This document shows positions 34,508 to 43,042 of a stretch of DNA of 64,000 nt, in pieces. Source of the DNA: Microbispora siamensis (GTDB lineage: Bacteria > Actinomycetota > Actinomycetes > Streptosporangiales > Streptosporangiaceae); NCBI RefSeq assembly GCF_016863095.1, contig NZ_BOOF01000009.1, positions 214,250 to 278,249 on the forward strand. Reading direction: 5' to 3'. The position numbers and the translations under genes are program-made. The stretch's first letter is position 1. Every line of letters begins with the position of its first letter. The notes under the pieces were generated by a model. That model was not told the origin of the DNA. It saw only the letters and a program-made list of their open reading frames with translations, and searched no databases.

Positions 34508-36106
34508 ATGACCACGGAGACCGCGGCCGCGCCCGGCCGGTCCCGGGAAGTGATGATCGTCTTACCCGGTCTCATGCTGGCGATGATGCTGGCGATGCTG
34601 GACAACATGATCGTCGGCACCGCGATGCCGAGGATCGTCGGGGAGCTCAAGGGCCTGGACTACTTCACCTGGGTCACCACCGCGTACGTGCTGGGCACCA
34701 CGGTCTCCACGCCGATCTGGGGCAAGATCGGCGACCTCTACGGCCGCAAGAACATCTTCCTGAGCTCGATCGCCATCTTCCTGGTCGGCTCCGCGCTGTG
34801 CGGCATGGCCGGCTCGTCGCTGTTCGGCGGCACCGGCGACGGCATGATCGAGCTGATCGCGTTCCGGGCACTGCAGGGCCTCGGCGCCGGCGGGCTCATC
34901 GTCGGCGTGATGGCGATCATCGGGGACCTGGTCCCGCCCCGTGAGCGTGGTCAGTACCAGGGCATCATGGCCGCGATCATGTCGCTCGCCATGATCGCGG
35001 GGCCTCTCGTCGGCGGTTTCATCACCGACCACCTGAACTGGCGCTGGGCCTTCTACGTGAACCTCCCGCTCGGCGGCGTGGCGCTGATCTGGCTGATCCT
35101 CAAGCTGCACCTGCCCAGGCACCGCACCGAGCACCGCATCGACTGGCTCGGCGCGGCCGTCCTCACCGTGGCGATCACCGCGATCGTGCTGATCACCTCG
35201 TGGGGCGGCCAGAAGCACGGGTACCCCTGGGGCTCGTGGCAGATCCTTGGGCTGGCCGCCCTGGCGGTCGTCGCGCTGGCCGTGTTCATCCCCGTCGAGC
35301 GGCGCGCGGCCGAGCCGATCCTGCCGCTGCACGTGTTCGCCAACCGCAACTTCACGCTGATCAACGTGCTCGGCTTCCTGCTCGGCTTCGCGATGTTCGG
35401 CGCGATCACCTTCCTGCCGATGTTCCAGCAGATCGTGCAGGGCTCCACGGCCACCAACTCCGGCCTGCTCCTGCTCCCGATGATGGCCTCGTCCATGGTC
35501 GTGTCGCTGTTCGTCGGCAAGGCGATCACCCAGACCGGGAAGTACAAGAGCTACCCGGTGATCGGCGGAGTGATCATGGCCATCGGCATGTGGCTGCTGT
35601 CGACGCAGGACGTCCACACCCCGGCCTGGCGGACCGGCGTCTACATCGCCGTCCTCGGTCTCGGCATGGGCTTCCTGATGCAGACGACCATGCTGATCGC
35701 GCAGAACAGCGTCGAGCAGAAGGACATCGGCGTGGCCAGCAGCGCCTCGACGTTCTTCCGCTCCATCGGCGGTTCGTTCGGCATCTCGCTGTTCGGCGCG
35801 ATCTTCAACAACCGCCTGGCCGACGAGATCGCCGCAAAGCTCGGCCCCCAGGCGGCCTCCCTGGCGGCCTCCGGCGGCGGCCAGATCGACCGGAGGGTGC
35901 TCGAGCAGCTTCCGCCGCCGGTCAAGGCCGGGTTCCTGGACGCGCTCGCCAACACGATCGGCACCGTCTTCCTGTGGTCGGTCCTGTTCGCCGCGCTCGT
36001 CCCGGTGATCGCCGCCTTCGTCAAGCACGTCCCGCTGCGCAGCGGCGCTCCCGGCGCCGCCGGGGGCGAGAAGGCGGAGCCGATGGCCGCCGCCGCCTTC
36101 GAGTGA
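34508..36106 (+). CDS. MFS multidrug exporter (DHA2, EmrB/QacA type)
   Basis: A 532-residue 14-helix drug:proton antiporter. DHA2 signatures are LDNMIVGTAMPRIVGELKG in helix 1, TPIWGKIGDLYGRKNIFLSSI (motif A) in loop 2-3, FRALQGLGAGGLIVGVMAIIGDLVPPRERGQYQG, and the later GIGMASS-like DIGVASSASTFFRSIGGSFG. It is in the inner membrane and would export small hydrophobic compounds. ATG follows AAAGGGGG. Regulation by the divergent TetR gene is likely. A 16-bp hairpin terminator follows. Confidence 0.93.
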   Translation: MTTETAAAPGRSREVMIVLPGLMLAMMLAMLDNMIVGTAMPRIVGELKGLDYFTWVTTAYVLGTTVSTPIWGKIGDLYGRKNIFLSSIAIFLVGSALCGMAGSSLFGGTGDGMIELIAFRALQGLGAGGLIVGVMAIIGDLVPPRERGQYQGIMAAIMSLAMIAGPLVGGFITDHLNWRWAFYVNLPLGGVALIWLILKLHLPRHRTEHRIDWLGAAVLTVAITAIVLITSWGGQKHGYPWGSWQILGLAALAVVALAVFIPVERRAAEPILPLHVFANRNFTLINVLGFLLGFAMFGAITFLPMFQQIVQGSTATNSGLLLLPMMASSMVVSLFVGKAITQTGKYKSYPVIGGVIMAIGMWLLSTQDVHTPAWRTGVYIAVLGLGMGFLMQTTMLIAQNSVEQKDIGVASSASTFFRSIGGSFGISLFGAIFNNRLADEIAAKLGPQAASLAASGGGQIDRRVLEQLPPPVKAGFLDALANTIGTVFLWSVLFAALVPVIAAFVKHVPLRSGAPGAAGGEKAEPMAAAAFE

Positions 36107-36122
36107 CCTGACTCAAAGAGCC

Positions 36123-36159
36123 GGTACGGCGCACGCCCCACCCGGGCGTGCGCCGTACC
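36123..36159. terminator. Perfect 16-bp hairpin between the MFS gene and gnd
   Basis: GGTACGGCGCACGCCC (36123-36138) pairs perfectly with 36144-36159 around the loop CACCC. It is between two convergent genes and very stable, so it probably terminates both. Confidence 0.78.
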
Positions 36160-36175
36160 GCGTTCTCCGGGGTGG

Positions 36176-37609
36176 TCAGGCGGGCCGCTCGGCCCGGTCT
36201 CCCGACCAGTCGGTGTGGAAGGAGCCCTCCCGGTCGACCCTCCGGTAGGTGTGGGCGCCGAAGAAGTCACGCAGCCCCTGCAGCAGCGCCGCCGGGAGCC
36301 GGTCGCGGCGCAGCCCGTCGTAGTAGGCGAGCGCCGAGGAGAAGCCCGGCGTGGGCACCCCGATCGTCGCCGCCGTCGCCACGACCCGCCGCCACGACTC
36401 CTGGGCCTCCTCCAGCGCCTGGGCGAACGTCGGGTCCACCAGCAGCGTCGGCAGGTTCGGATCCGCGTCGTACGCCGCCCTGATCCGGTCGAGGAAGCGC
36501 GCCCTGATGATGCAGCCGCCGCGCCAGATCGTGGCCATCTCGCCCAGGTTCAGGTTCCAGCCGTACTCCGCGCTCGCGGCGGCCATTTGGTCGAACCCCT
36601 GGGCGTACGCGACGACCTTGGAGGCGTACAGCGCCCGCCGCACGTCCTCGACGAGGGCGGAGTCGCCGGCCGTGCCGGAGGGGCCGGTGAGCGAGCGGGC
36701 GGCGGCCCGCTGCTCGGGGTGACCCGACAGCGCCCGGGCGAACACCGCCTCGGCGATGCCGGTGACCGGGACGCCGAGGTCGAGGGCGCTCTGCACGGTC
36801 CAGCGGCCGGTGCCCTTCTGCTCGGCCTGGTCCTGCACGACGTCCACGAACGGCTTGCCCGTGGCGGGGTCGGTGTGGCCCAGCACCTCGGCGGTGATCT
36901 CGATGAGGTACGACTCCAGGTCGCCCCTGTTCCACTCGCGGAAGACGTCGGACAGTTCCTTCGGGTTCAGCCCGAGGGCCTGCCGGAGCAGGTCGTACGA
37001 CTCCGCGATGAGCTGCATGTCGGCGTACTCGATGCCGTTGTGCACCATCTTGACGAAGTGGCCCGCGCCGTCGGGGCCCACGTGCACGCAGCACGGCACC
37101 CCGTCGACCTTCGCCGCGATGTCCTCGAGCAGGGGGCCGAGCGTCTCGTACGCCTCGGCGTCGCCGCCGGGCATGATGCTCGGGCCGTTGAGCGCGCCCT
37201 CCTCGCCGCCCGAGATGCCGGTGCCGACGAAGTGGATGCCCCGCTCGCGCAGCGCGGCCTCCCGGCGGCGGGTGTCCATGTAGTGGGCGTTGCCGCCGTC
37301 GATGATCATGTCGCCCGGCTCCATGACCGCGGCGAGTTCCTCGATCACGGCGTCGGTGGGCGCCCCGGCCTTGACCATGATGATCGCCTTGCGGGGCCGT
37401 TCGAGAGAGGCCACGAACTCCTCGATCGTGCCCGCGGGCAGGAACGCGCCCTCGTCGCGGTGCTCCTCCATGAACCGGGTCGTACGGCTCTCCGTGCGGT
37501 TGTGCACCGCGACCACGTGACCGTGGTGGGCGAAGTTCCGGGCGAGGTTGCGACCCATGGTCGCCAGGCCCGTCACTCCGATGTCTGCCTTGTCCATGTG
37601 TACAGTCAT
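36176..37609 (-). CDS. gnd: 6-phosphogluconate dehydrogenase (decarboxylating)
   Basis: A 477-residue enzyme of the pentose phosphate pathway that makes ribulose-5-phosphate, CO2 and NADPH. The NADP site is GVTGLATMGRNLARNFAHHGHVVAVHNRT, followed by IIDGGNAHYMDTRRRE, the signature GTGISGGEEGALNGPSIMPGG, catalytic Lys in HFVKMVHNGIEYADMQLIAE, and the C-terminal RAQRDYFG-like region LRDFFGAHTYRR. Length is that of the dimeric type. ATG 37609 or, four codons later, ATG 37597. Cytoplasmic. The region upstream of the gene holds a perfect palindrome. Confidence 0.95.
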   Translation of the reverse strand: MTVHMDKADIGVTGLATMGRNLARNFAHHGHVVAVHNRTESRTTRFMEEHRDEGAFLPAGTIEEFVASLERPRKAIIMVKAGAPTDAVIEELAAVMEPGDMIIDGGNAHYMDTRRREAALRERGIHFVGTGISGGEEGALNGPSIMPGGDAEAYETLGPLLEDIAAKVDGVPCCVHVGPDGAGHFVKMVHNGIEYADMQLIAESYDLLRQALGLNPKELSDVFREWNRGDLESYLIEITAEVLGHTDPATGKPFVDVVQDQAEQKGTGRWTVQSALDLGVPVTGIAEAVFARALSGHPEQRAAARSLTGPSGTAGDSALVEDVRRALYASKVVAYAQGFDQMAAASAEYGWNLNLGEMATIWRGGCIIRARFLDRIRAAYDADPNLPTLLVDPTFAQALEEAQESWRRVVATAATIGVPTPGFSSALAYYDGLRRDRLPAALLQGLRDFFGAHTYRRVDREGSFHTDWSGDRAERPA

Positions 37610-37947
37610 ACCGTTCTCGGGTACGGGCGACCGGCCTCGGGTGGGCGTGTTCCGCGGCCGGTCGTGGTGAGCAGCGCTTTCGGCAGCCGTAGCCGTCGGC
37701 CGTGTGGGCGGCGTACGCGCCGGACCCGCCGGGCGCCACCCGACTTTTCCGCAGGTAGGGGCGCGCGCAGTAGCACATCTGCCCTATCCTGACAAAACCC
37801 GCAAAGCAAGCGGGTTTTGTATAGACATGGCCGTCCGATGGCGAGGACACTTGGCCTCCCGCCGGACCGCTGGTAAGTCACTACAGCCAAGAAGGGCCGG
37901 CGCGAGCCGGTCCCGCCCACCGTCGTCGCTCACTACGGAGAAGAGAC
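37610..37947. other. Divergent intergenic region with a strong palindrome, no gene seen
   Basis: This 338-bp stretch separates gnd (minus) from the glycosidase-like gene (plus). The only striking feature is the 29-bp palindrome at 37792-37820. A GGAGAAG at about 37937 supplies the ribosome binding site of the plus gene. Candidate frames on both strands lack codon structure. Confidence 0.6.
37792..37820. repeat. Perfect 29-bp palindrome (11-bp arms) in the gnd upstream region
   Basis: ACAAAACCCGC (37792-37802) and GCGGGTTTTGT (37810-37820) flank AAAGCAA. Each strand ends in GCGGGTTTTGT, which is the shape of a bidirectional intrinsic terminator with a U-rich tail. It is out of place between two divergent promoters, so it may end a small RNA or antisense transcript, or be an operator or mobile-repeat remnant. 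Confidence 0.6.
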
Positions 37948-38823
37948 GTGTTCGCACCGAAGCCGGAACGGTCAGTCGTCGCGGTTCCTCCGCCCGGAGA
38001 CGGGCCCGGATTCTGGGCGGGCGCGCCCAGCGCCGTGAGCCGGGACGGATGGATCTACCTGGCCTATCGGCTGCGCCGGCCGCTCGGCGACGGGCGCGGG
38101 TACGCCGTGGAGATCGCCCGCTCGGCCGACGGCGAGCGGTTCGAGAAGATCCTCACGATCACCAAAGAGGAGATGAAGACCGAGTCACTGGAGCGCCCGA
38201 CGCTCGTGGTGACGCCTGAGGGCAGGTGGCGCCTGTACCTGAGCTGCGCCACGTACGGCACCAAGCACTGGCGGGTCGAGATGATCGAGGCCGCCGGGCC
38301 GGCGGAGTTCGACCCCGCCGACGCGCGGGTGGTGCTGCCCGGCGACCTCAAGACCGGCGTCAAGGACCCCGTGATCCTCCATCACGGCGGCGTGTGGCAC
38401 CTGTGGGCGTCCTGCCACCCCCTGGAGGACCCCGACGAGGCCGACCAGATGGTGACCGACTACGCCACCAGCGCGGACGGCGTCGAGTGGACCTGGCAGG
38501 GGACCGCGCTCGACCGGCGGCCGGGCGAGTGGGACTCGCGCGGCGTACGGGTGAGCGCGGTCACGTTCAGCGGCGGGACCGTCATCGCGTACTACGACGG
38601 CCGCGCGTCGGCGGAGGAGAACTACGAGGAGCGCACGGGCGTGGCCATCGGCCCCGACCCGTCCACGCTCACCGCCACCGGAACCGCCCCCGTCGCCCAG
38701 TCGGAGCACGGCGGGGGAGGGCTGCGCTACCTGTCGATCGTGCCCGTGGCGGGGGGCCACCGCCTGTACTACGAGCTGACCCGCGCCGACGGGGGCCACG
38801 AGCTGCGCACCGAGCTGCGCTGA
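37948..38823 (+). CDS. Beta-propeller glycosidase-like protein (GH43/GH130-type fold)
   Basis: A 291-residue cytoplasmic protein whose repeated blades have the pattern of five-bladed propeller hydrolases: GFWAGAPSAVSRDGWIYLAYRLRRP, EIARSADGERFEKI, ERPTLVVTPEGRWRLYLS and VKDPVILHHGGVWHLWAS, with VKDPV matching the general-acid/pKa-modulating Asp region of GH43-like enzymes. A single definite catalytic set is not provable from sequence. GTG 37948 follows GGAGAAG. No signal peptide. Possible substrate: an intracellular oligosaccharide or glycan; not known. Confidence 0.55.
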   Translation: MFAPKPERSVVAVPPPGDGPGFWAGAPSAVSRDGWIYLAYRLRRPLGDGRGYAVEIARSADGERFEKILTITKEEMKTESLERPTLVVTPEGRWRLYLSCATYGTKHWRVEMIEAAGPAEFDPADARVVLPGDLKTGVKDPVILHHGGVWHLWASCHPLEDPDEADQMVTDYATSADGVEWTWQGTALDRRPGEWDSRGVRVSAVTFSGGTVIAYYDGRASAEENYEERTGVAIGPDPSTLTATGTAPVAQSEHGGGGLRYLSIVPVAGGHRLYYELTRADGGHELRTELR

Positions 38824-38864
38824 TCATCTCGGGGCGGTCGCGGCGGGCGGGCCCGGATGGGGGT

Positions 38865-39908
38865 TCACGCCCCGATGGGATCGCCTCCCGGCGGGCCGTC
38901 CACGCCGGGCGGCCGGGCGGGGTCGGAGGCGCTTCTGAGGCGACCGTTGCGGGCCTGCCGCTGGCCGGACGGCCGCGCGCCGACCAGGCCGCCCGACCGC
39001 TCCCTGGGGCGCAGCCAGTCGCCGAAGTCCTCGCCGAAGGAGTCGCGGCCCAGCAGGTCGCGCAGCAGCGCGATGTCGGCGGCGAAGTAGGCGAGCAGCT
39101 CCTGGCGCTGCTCCCAGGTGAGCGGCCGCCGGGGCTGCCCGTCGCGCTGCAGCACCCGCTCCAATGGCGCGGTGAGCCGCTGGCCCAGCAGCGGATCGCC
39201 GAGCCGGGCGAGCCGGGCCAGGATGCGGTGCCTGCGGCTGTGCCGCGGATGGGCCGTGACGTTCTCCCTGGGCACCTCGCTGATCAGCCCCTGCTCCACC
39301 CCGAGGAACGCGCAGATCCGGTCGAGCGTGGCGGCGGGGCGGTCGACCAGGTCGCGGTAGCGGAAGACCAGCACCTGCTCGCGGGGAAACAGCGTGAACA
39401 GGTGCTCGAGCTGCTCGCCGTACCGGCCGAGGCCGACGTAGTGCCAGAACGGCGACCAGCCGTCGGCGATCCGCCGCTTCTCCGCCGCGCACGCCTCGAT
39501 GACGTCGCCGATCGGCTCCAGGCCTGCCGACCACAGATGGGTCCAGTTGGAGTGCGCGCGCTCCACGGGGTCGCGCAGCGAGACGATGAGTTTCGCGTCC
39601 GGGATCGCCTCGCGGATCCGCCGCTGGGCCGCGCGGTCGTACAGGTAGAAGGGGGTGGACTCGCCGCGCAGCGCCCCCGGCGGCGCGTCCGCGAACAGCG
39701 CCTCGTAGTCGGCGCGCCGCCACACGTGCTCGCGGTAGGTCTCCGCGTCCCCCGGCCCGCCCTTCGCCGGAGGCGGGCCGTCGGTGAGGAAGAACTTCGG
39801 CTCCTTCACGGGAGACATGAACAGCCGGGGATGGCGGGCCAGCGCCGCGTGCAGGGCCGTGGTGCCGGCCTTCGGCACCCCGATGACCAGGAAGTCGGGC
39901 AGGGCCAT
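38865..39908 (-). CDS. PAPS-dependent sulfotransferase family protein
   Basis: A 347-residue cytoplasmic sulfotransferase. The 5'-phosphosulfate loop is FLVIGVPKAGTTALHAALARHP at residues 5-26, and the 3'-phosphate site is SLRDPVERAHSNWTH near residue 110. The family transfers sulfate from PAPS to carbohydrates, lipids or proteins. The C-terminal 30 residues are Gly/Pro/Arg-rich and probably unstructured. The upstream region is unusually AT-rich for this genome (about 39910-40000), which fits a strong promoter. Monocistronic. Confidence 0.85.
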   Translation of the reverse strand: MALPDFLVIGVPKAGTTALHAALARHPRLFMSPVKEPKFFLTDGPPPAKGGPGDAETYREHVWRRADYEALFADAPPGALRGESTPFYLYDRAAQRRIREAIPDAKLIVSLRDPVERAHSNWTHLWSAGLEPIGDVIEACAAEKRRIADGWSPFWHYVGLGRYGEQLEHLFTLFPREQVLVFRYRDLVDRPAATLDRICAFLGVEQGLISEVPRENVTAHPRHSRRHRILARLARLGDPLLGQRLTAPLERVLQRDGQPRRPLTWEQRQELLAYFAADIALLRDLLGRDSFGEDFGDWLRPRERSGGLVGARPSGQRQARNGRLRSASDPARPPGVDGPPGGDPIGA

Positions 39909-40098
39909 GGGAGTCCTCCTACTTTCCCGATTTATTAGGTTGGTTTTGCCCCTTCCTTGCCTAAAAAATCACCCGACCTGGGTGTAGTACCACCGAAACA
40001 GGTGCCGATGCCGTATCTCGGCCCCAATTTGGGCGCCACGGCTCCCCGCCTGGCGCGCCCGGCAGGGTCGCCCGCGACCGGGAAATCGAAAGGCCGGG

Positions 40099-40617
40099 TC
40101 AGATGGAGGTCGCGCCGGGCGTCGCGGCGGCCGGTCGCACCCACACGGCCGGCCGGTGGCGGGCGAGCGCGGCGGAGCGCCGGTCGCCGTCGGACCAGAC
40201 CTCGAACCACACCTCGTTGCGGCCGCCCTCGCGGACCAGCCCCCACCGGTCGGCCAGGAGGTCCAGCAGCGGCAGCCCGCGACCGCCCTGGCTTGACCCG
40301 TTGGGGAGCGGGTGACCGGCGCACGGCGGCCCGGCCGAGCCGTCGTCCTCCACGCAGACCCGCACGCGGTCGGGCAGGCACGAGACGGTGACGGTGAAGG
40401 TGCCGCCGTCCCCCGAACGGGAGTGGACGACCGCGTTCGTCGCGATCTCGCTGGTCAGCAGCACGCAGTCGTCGTGCCGGGGATGGCCGCGTCCGAGCGC
40501 GGCCGACACGAGCCTGCGCGCCCGCCCCACCTGGTCCCGCCCACCCGCGAGCCGGGCCACGCGGTTCCCCGCGCCGTCCCCCGAGATCTCCATGAGCTCC
40601 TCCCAACGCGTGGCCAT
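40099..40617 (-). CDS. Anti-sigma-type ATP-binding protein (HATPase_c_2)
   Basis: A 172-residue single-domain GHKL ATPase of the RsbW/SpoIIAB kind that is abundant in actinomycetes and usually binds or phosphorylates sigma or anti-sigma factors. The N box is LLTSEIATNAVVHSRSG, and the G boxes are VEDDGSAGPPC and GGRGLPLLDLLADRWGL. The start MATRWEEL (40617) fits; the longer frame to 40716 is rejected as it lacks support. The partner is unknown, and no sigma factor lies nearby. Confidence 0.82.
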   Translation of the reverse strand: MATRWEELMEISGDGAGNRVARLAGGRDQVGRARRLVSAALGRGHPRHDDCVLLTSEIATNAVVHSRSGDGGTFTVTVSCLPDRVRVCVEDDGSAGPPCAGHPLPNGSSQGGRGLPLLDLLADRWGLVREGGRNEVWFEVWSDGDRRSAALARHRPAVWVRPAAATPGATSI

Positions 40618-41050
40618 GTGGCCGCCGCAGGAGAGGACGTCCGCCCCCGCGCCCGCGATGTCACGGGAAAGTAGGAGTCTGCTTGCCCCGCTATGCCGGG
40701 AAAGCGACCCCGCCACCCGCGTCCTCCGGGCGGCGACCGGAAGCCGGCCGGAACCTACAGGGAGGCCCCGCGCAGGGGGGGCAGACGACTCAGCCGGGAA
40801 CGGTGTCGGCCCCCACGGACCACCGCCGTCGCCCGCTTCGCCGGCCCGGCCGTCGGCGCCGTACTGTTCCAGGCCGGGATGTTGTGGTGGGCCTGCGCCG
40901 CGACAGGGATCCTGTGGGCGGTGTTCGCCTTCGCCCTGATGCCGGCCGTCGCGCGCCGCGAACAGGCCATGGCGTCGCCGGCGTGAGATCCCGGCCCATG
41001 CTCGGGTCCCGCGCCGCCGGCTTCCGCTTCGAGGCGTAGGCCGGGTGGAA
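40618..41050. other. Gap with a possible MFS fragment
   Basis: This 433-bp gap lies between two minus-strand genes. Apart from the putative transporter remnant on the plus strand (40825-40986), nothing is recognised. The remaining open frames are Arg/Pro-rich shadows. Confidence 0.5.
40825..40986 (+). pseudogene. C-terminal remnant of an MFS-like transporter
   Basis: In the frame ending at a TGA at 40986, the residues RFAGPAVGAVLFQAG and MLWWACAATGILWAVFAFALM, then PAVARREQAM, look like the last helix-loop-helix of an MFS transporter, including the common (V/A)ARRE ending. Nothing upstream in this frame resembles a transporter, so only the 3' end would survive. The case rests on hydrophobicity and a short resemblance. 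Confidence 0.35.
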
Positions 41051-42166
41051 TCAGCCGAACAGTATCGCCACGTCCAAGCCGCCCCCGGGGCGCGGGTGGG
41101 CCGTCAGCTGCGCGCCGTGTGCTTCGGCGACGGCCTGCACGATGACCAGGCCCAGTCCGTGGCCGTCGGCGGTGTGGGTTCGCTGGGTACCGAGTCGCTG
41201 GAACGGTTGGAAAAGCCGTCGTAGGTCCTGCGATCGGATGGTAGGGCCGGTGTTGCCGACCGATAGGCGGGCGCGACCATTCGTGAGTCCGGTGGCGATG
41301 GTGACGTGTCCGCCGGGACCGTTGTGATGGAGCGCGTTGTCGACCAGGTTGCCGATCATGCTGGTGATCAGGTCGGGGTCACCGCTGATCGGTGCCGGGT
41401 CCAGCGACGCCTGAACCGTGATGGTTCGCCGGGTAGCCTCCGCACGGCGCGACAGCATCACCTCCTTGGTGACGTCAGCCAGGTCGACCACTTCCCGGTG
41501 ATCGAGGCCCTTCTGTCCTTCCGCCAATGTGAGCAGGGCGTCGATCAAACGTTCCTGCCGTTCTCCGAGACCGAGTGCTTCCTCGCACGCGGCTCGCAGG
41601 CTGGCCTCGCTCGCGTCGGGGTCGGCGAGTGCGACCTGGAGTACGGCGCGTTGACCGGCCAGCGGGGTGCGCAGCTCGTGCGAGGCGTTGGCCACGAAGT
41701 TGCGCTGCGCCGTGAACGAGGAGTCCAGCCGCTCGAACAGGTCGTCGAGGGTGCGCCCCAGCTTGGTCAGCTCGTCGTCCGGGCCGCGCAGGCCCAGCCG
41801 GCGGTTGAGGTTGGTGGCCGAAATCTCTTGGGCGGTCACGGTCATGGCCCGCAGCGGGCGGAGGAAGCGCCCGGCCAGCCACCACGCGATCAGTACGGTG
41901 AGGATCACGACGATGATCGCGGTGATCACGAGCGCGGCATCGGCCCGCTGGAGGGCCGTGTCGGGAGGAGGGGCGGTGTCCCCGGCCCGCAGGCGGATCT
42001 GGTCCCTCCCGAAGAGGAAGCCGGCGAACAGCAGCATCGGGACGACGACGGCCAGAACCAGGCCGGCGTACAGTGCCGTGAGCTGCGCGCGCAGGGACGG
42101 CCGGCGCAGGCGGTGCCGGGCGCGGTCGGCGCGGCCGGTCACCATCGGGTCCGATGCGGGACTCAT
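41051..42166 (-). CDS. Sensor histidine kinase (HAMP, HisKA, HATPase)
   Basis: A 371-residue membrane kinase: first helix about residues 34-53, short extracytoplasmic loop of about 25 residues, second helix about 77-98, HAMP (RFLRPLRAMTVTAQEISATNLNRRLGL), HisKA with NASHELRTPLAG and phosphorylated His163, and HATPase with the N box MIGNLVDNALHHNGPGG and G box HGLGLVIVQAVAEAHG. Its start overlaps the stop of the response regulator gene (ATGA, 42163-42166), so the two form one operon. The short sensor loop suggests a small or membrane-located signal. Confidence 0.94.
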   Translation of the reverse strand: MSPASDPMVTGRADRARHRLRRPSLRAQLTALYAGLVLAVVVPMLLFAGFLFGRDQIRLRAGDTAPPPDTALQRADAALVITAIIVVILTVLIAWWLAGRFLRPLRAMTVTAQEISATNLNRRLGLRGPDDELTKLGRTLDDLFERLDSSFTAQRNFVANASHELRTPLAGQRAVLQVALADPDASEASLRAACEEALGLGERQERLIDALLTLAEGQKGLDHREVVDLADVTKEVMLSRRAEATRRTITVQASLDPAPISGDPDLITSMIGNLVDNALHHNGPGGHVTIATGLTNGRARLSVGNTGPTIRSQDLRRLFQPFQRLGTQRTHTADGHGLGLVIVQAVAEAHGAQLTAHPRPGGGLDVAILFG

Positions 42167-42828
42167 CGCGGGACTCCGATCCGGTAGCCGCCCTCACGGA
42201 CGGTTTCGATCACCGGCGGTTCGCCGAGTTTGGCCCGCAACCGGCGCACCGTCGTCTTGACGGCCGTGGTGAACGGGTCGGCGGCCTCGTCCCAGACCCG
42301 TTCCAGCAACTCCTCCGAGGACATGACCCGGTCACCTGCAGCGAGCAGGCATTCCAGCAGGGCGAACTCCTTCGGGGTGAGCTCCAAGCGCCGTCCGCCG
42401 CGAAAGGCCACCCGCCGGCTCGGGTCCAGGGTCAGATCCTCCGCCTGGAGGATCGGAGGCACGGCGGGCGCCGAGCGGCGCCCCAGCGCGCGCACGCGGG
42501 CCACGAGTTCGATGAAGTCGAACGGTTTGGGCAGGTAGTCGTCGGCGCCCAAACCCAGGCCCTCGACTCTGTCTCGCACGGTGCCTGCGGCGGTGAGCAT
42601 CAGCACCCGCGACCCGGCGCCGCCGGCGGCGATGTGACGGCACACGTCGTCGCCGGGTGTGCCGGGCAGGTCACGGTCCAGCACCACCACGTCGTATCGG
42701 GTGCCGGCCAGGTGGGCCAGAGCGTCGTCGCCGTCGAGAACGACGTCCACCGCCATGCCCTCGCGGCGCAACCCGGTACCGATCGTCCTGGCCAGAACCT
42801 CGAAGTCTTCGACGACCAGAACTCGCAC
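42163..42828 (-). CDS. OmpR/PhoB-family response regulator
   Basis: A 221-residue regulator. The receiver domain (residues 1-120) carries VEDFE acidic pocket residues and the phosphorylated Asp51 in VVVLDRDLPG, with the conserved Lys in LPKPFD. The C-terminal winged helix has TPKEFALLECLLAAGDRVMSSEELLERVWDE and VRRLRAKLGE and is the OmpR type. Start GTG 42828 follows GGAGGA, so the longer frame to 42879 is rejected. Upstream, between this gene and the divergent Tat gene, lies a palindrome of tandem repeats (42899-42943) that suits an OmpR-type dimer. Confidence 0.94.
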   Translation of the reverse strand: MRVLVVEDFEVLARTIGTGLRREGMAVDVVLDGDDALAHLAGTRYDVVVLDRDLPGTPGDDVCRHIAAGGAGSRVLMLTAAGTVRDRVEGLGLGADDYLPKPFDFIELVARVRALGRRSAPAVPPILQAEDLTLDPSRRVAFRGGRRLELTPKEFALLECLLAAGDRVMSSEELLERVWDEAADPFTTAVKTTVRRLRAKLGEPPVIETVREGGYRIGVPR

Positions 42829-42898
42829 GACCGTCCTCCTTCTCGTTGGCGGTGCCGCGTTCGGCAGGCGCGACCGCACTGCTCACGATGCCAGGGAT

Positions 42899-42943
42899 CC
42901 GGTGTCGGCCGGGTGTCAGCCGCTGACACCCGGGCGACACCGG
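42899..42943. promoter_or_regulatory. 45-bp near-palindrome of paired direct repeats between the regulator and Tat-protein genes
   Basis: The core CCGGGTGTCAGC (42909-42920) and its exact complement (42922-42933) flank a single C at 42921. The wider arms (42899-42920 and 42922-42943) match at 21 of 22 positions. Each arm contains two GGTGTC units 11 bp apart, the one-turn direct-repeat spacing typical of OmpR-family sites. It lies 70 bp upstream of the response regulator start and 99 bp upstream of the Tat-protein start, so it could serve both. Confidence 0.72.
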
Positions 42944-43042
42944 CCGTGCCGTACAACCATCCCGGAGAGGCGTCCACGAGAGGCACGACCCGTGAGCACG
43001 GTGTCCGTCACACGAGCGAATCCCCTTCGGAAAGGACCAGAC

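Noticed and set aside
42163..42879. Longer response regulator start at 42879
   Set aside because: The GTG at 42828 has a strong GGAGGA; the extra 17 residues are unlike the family.
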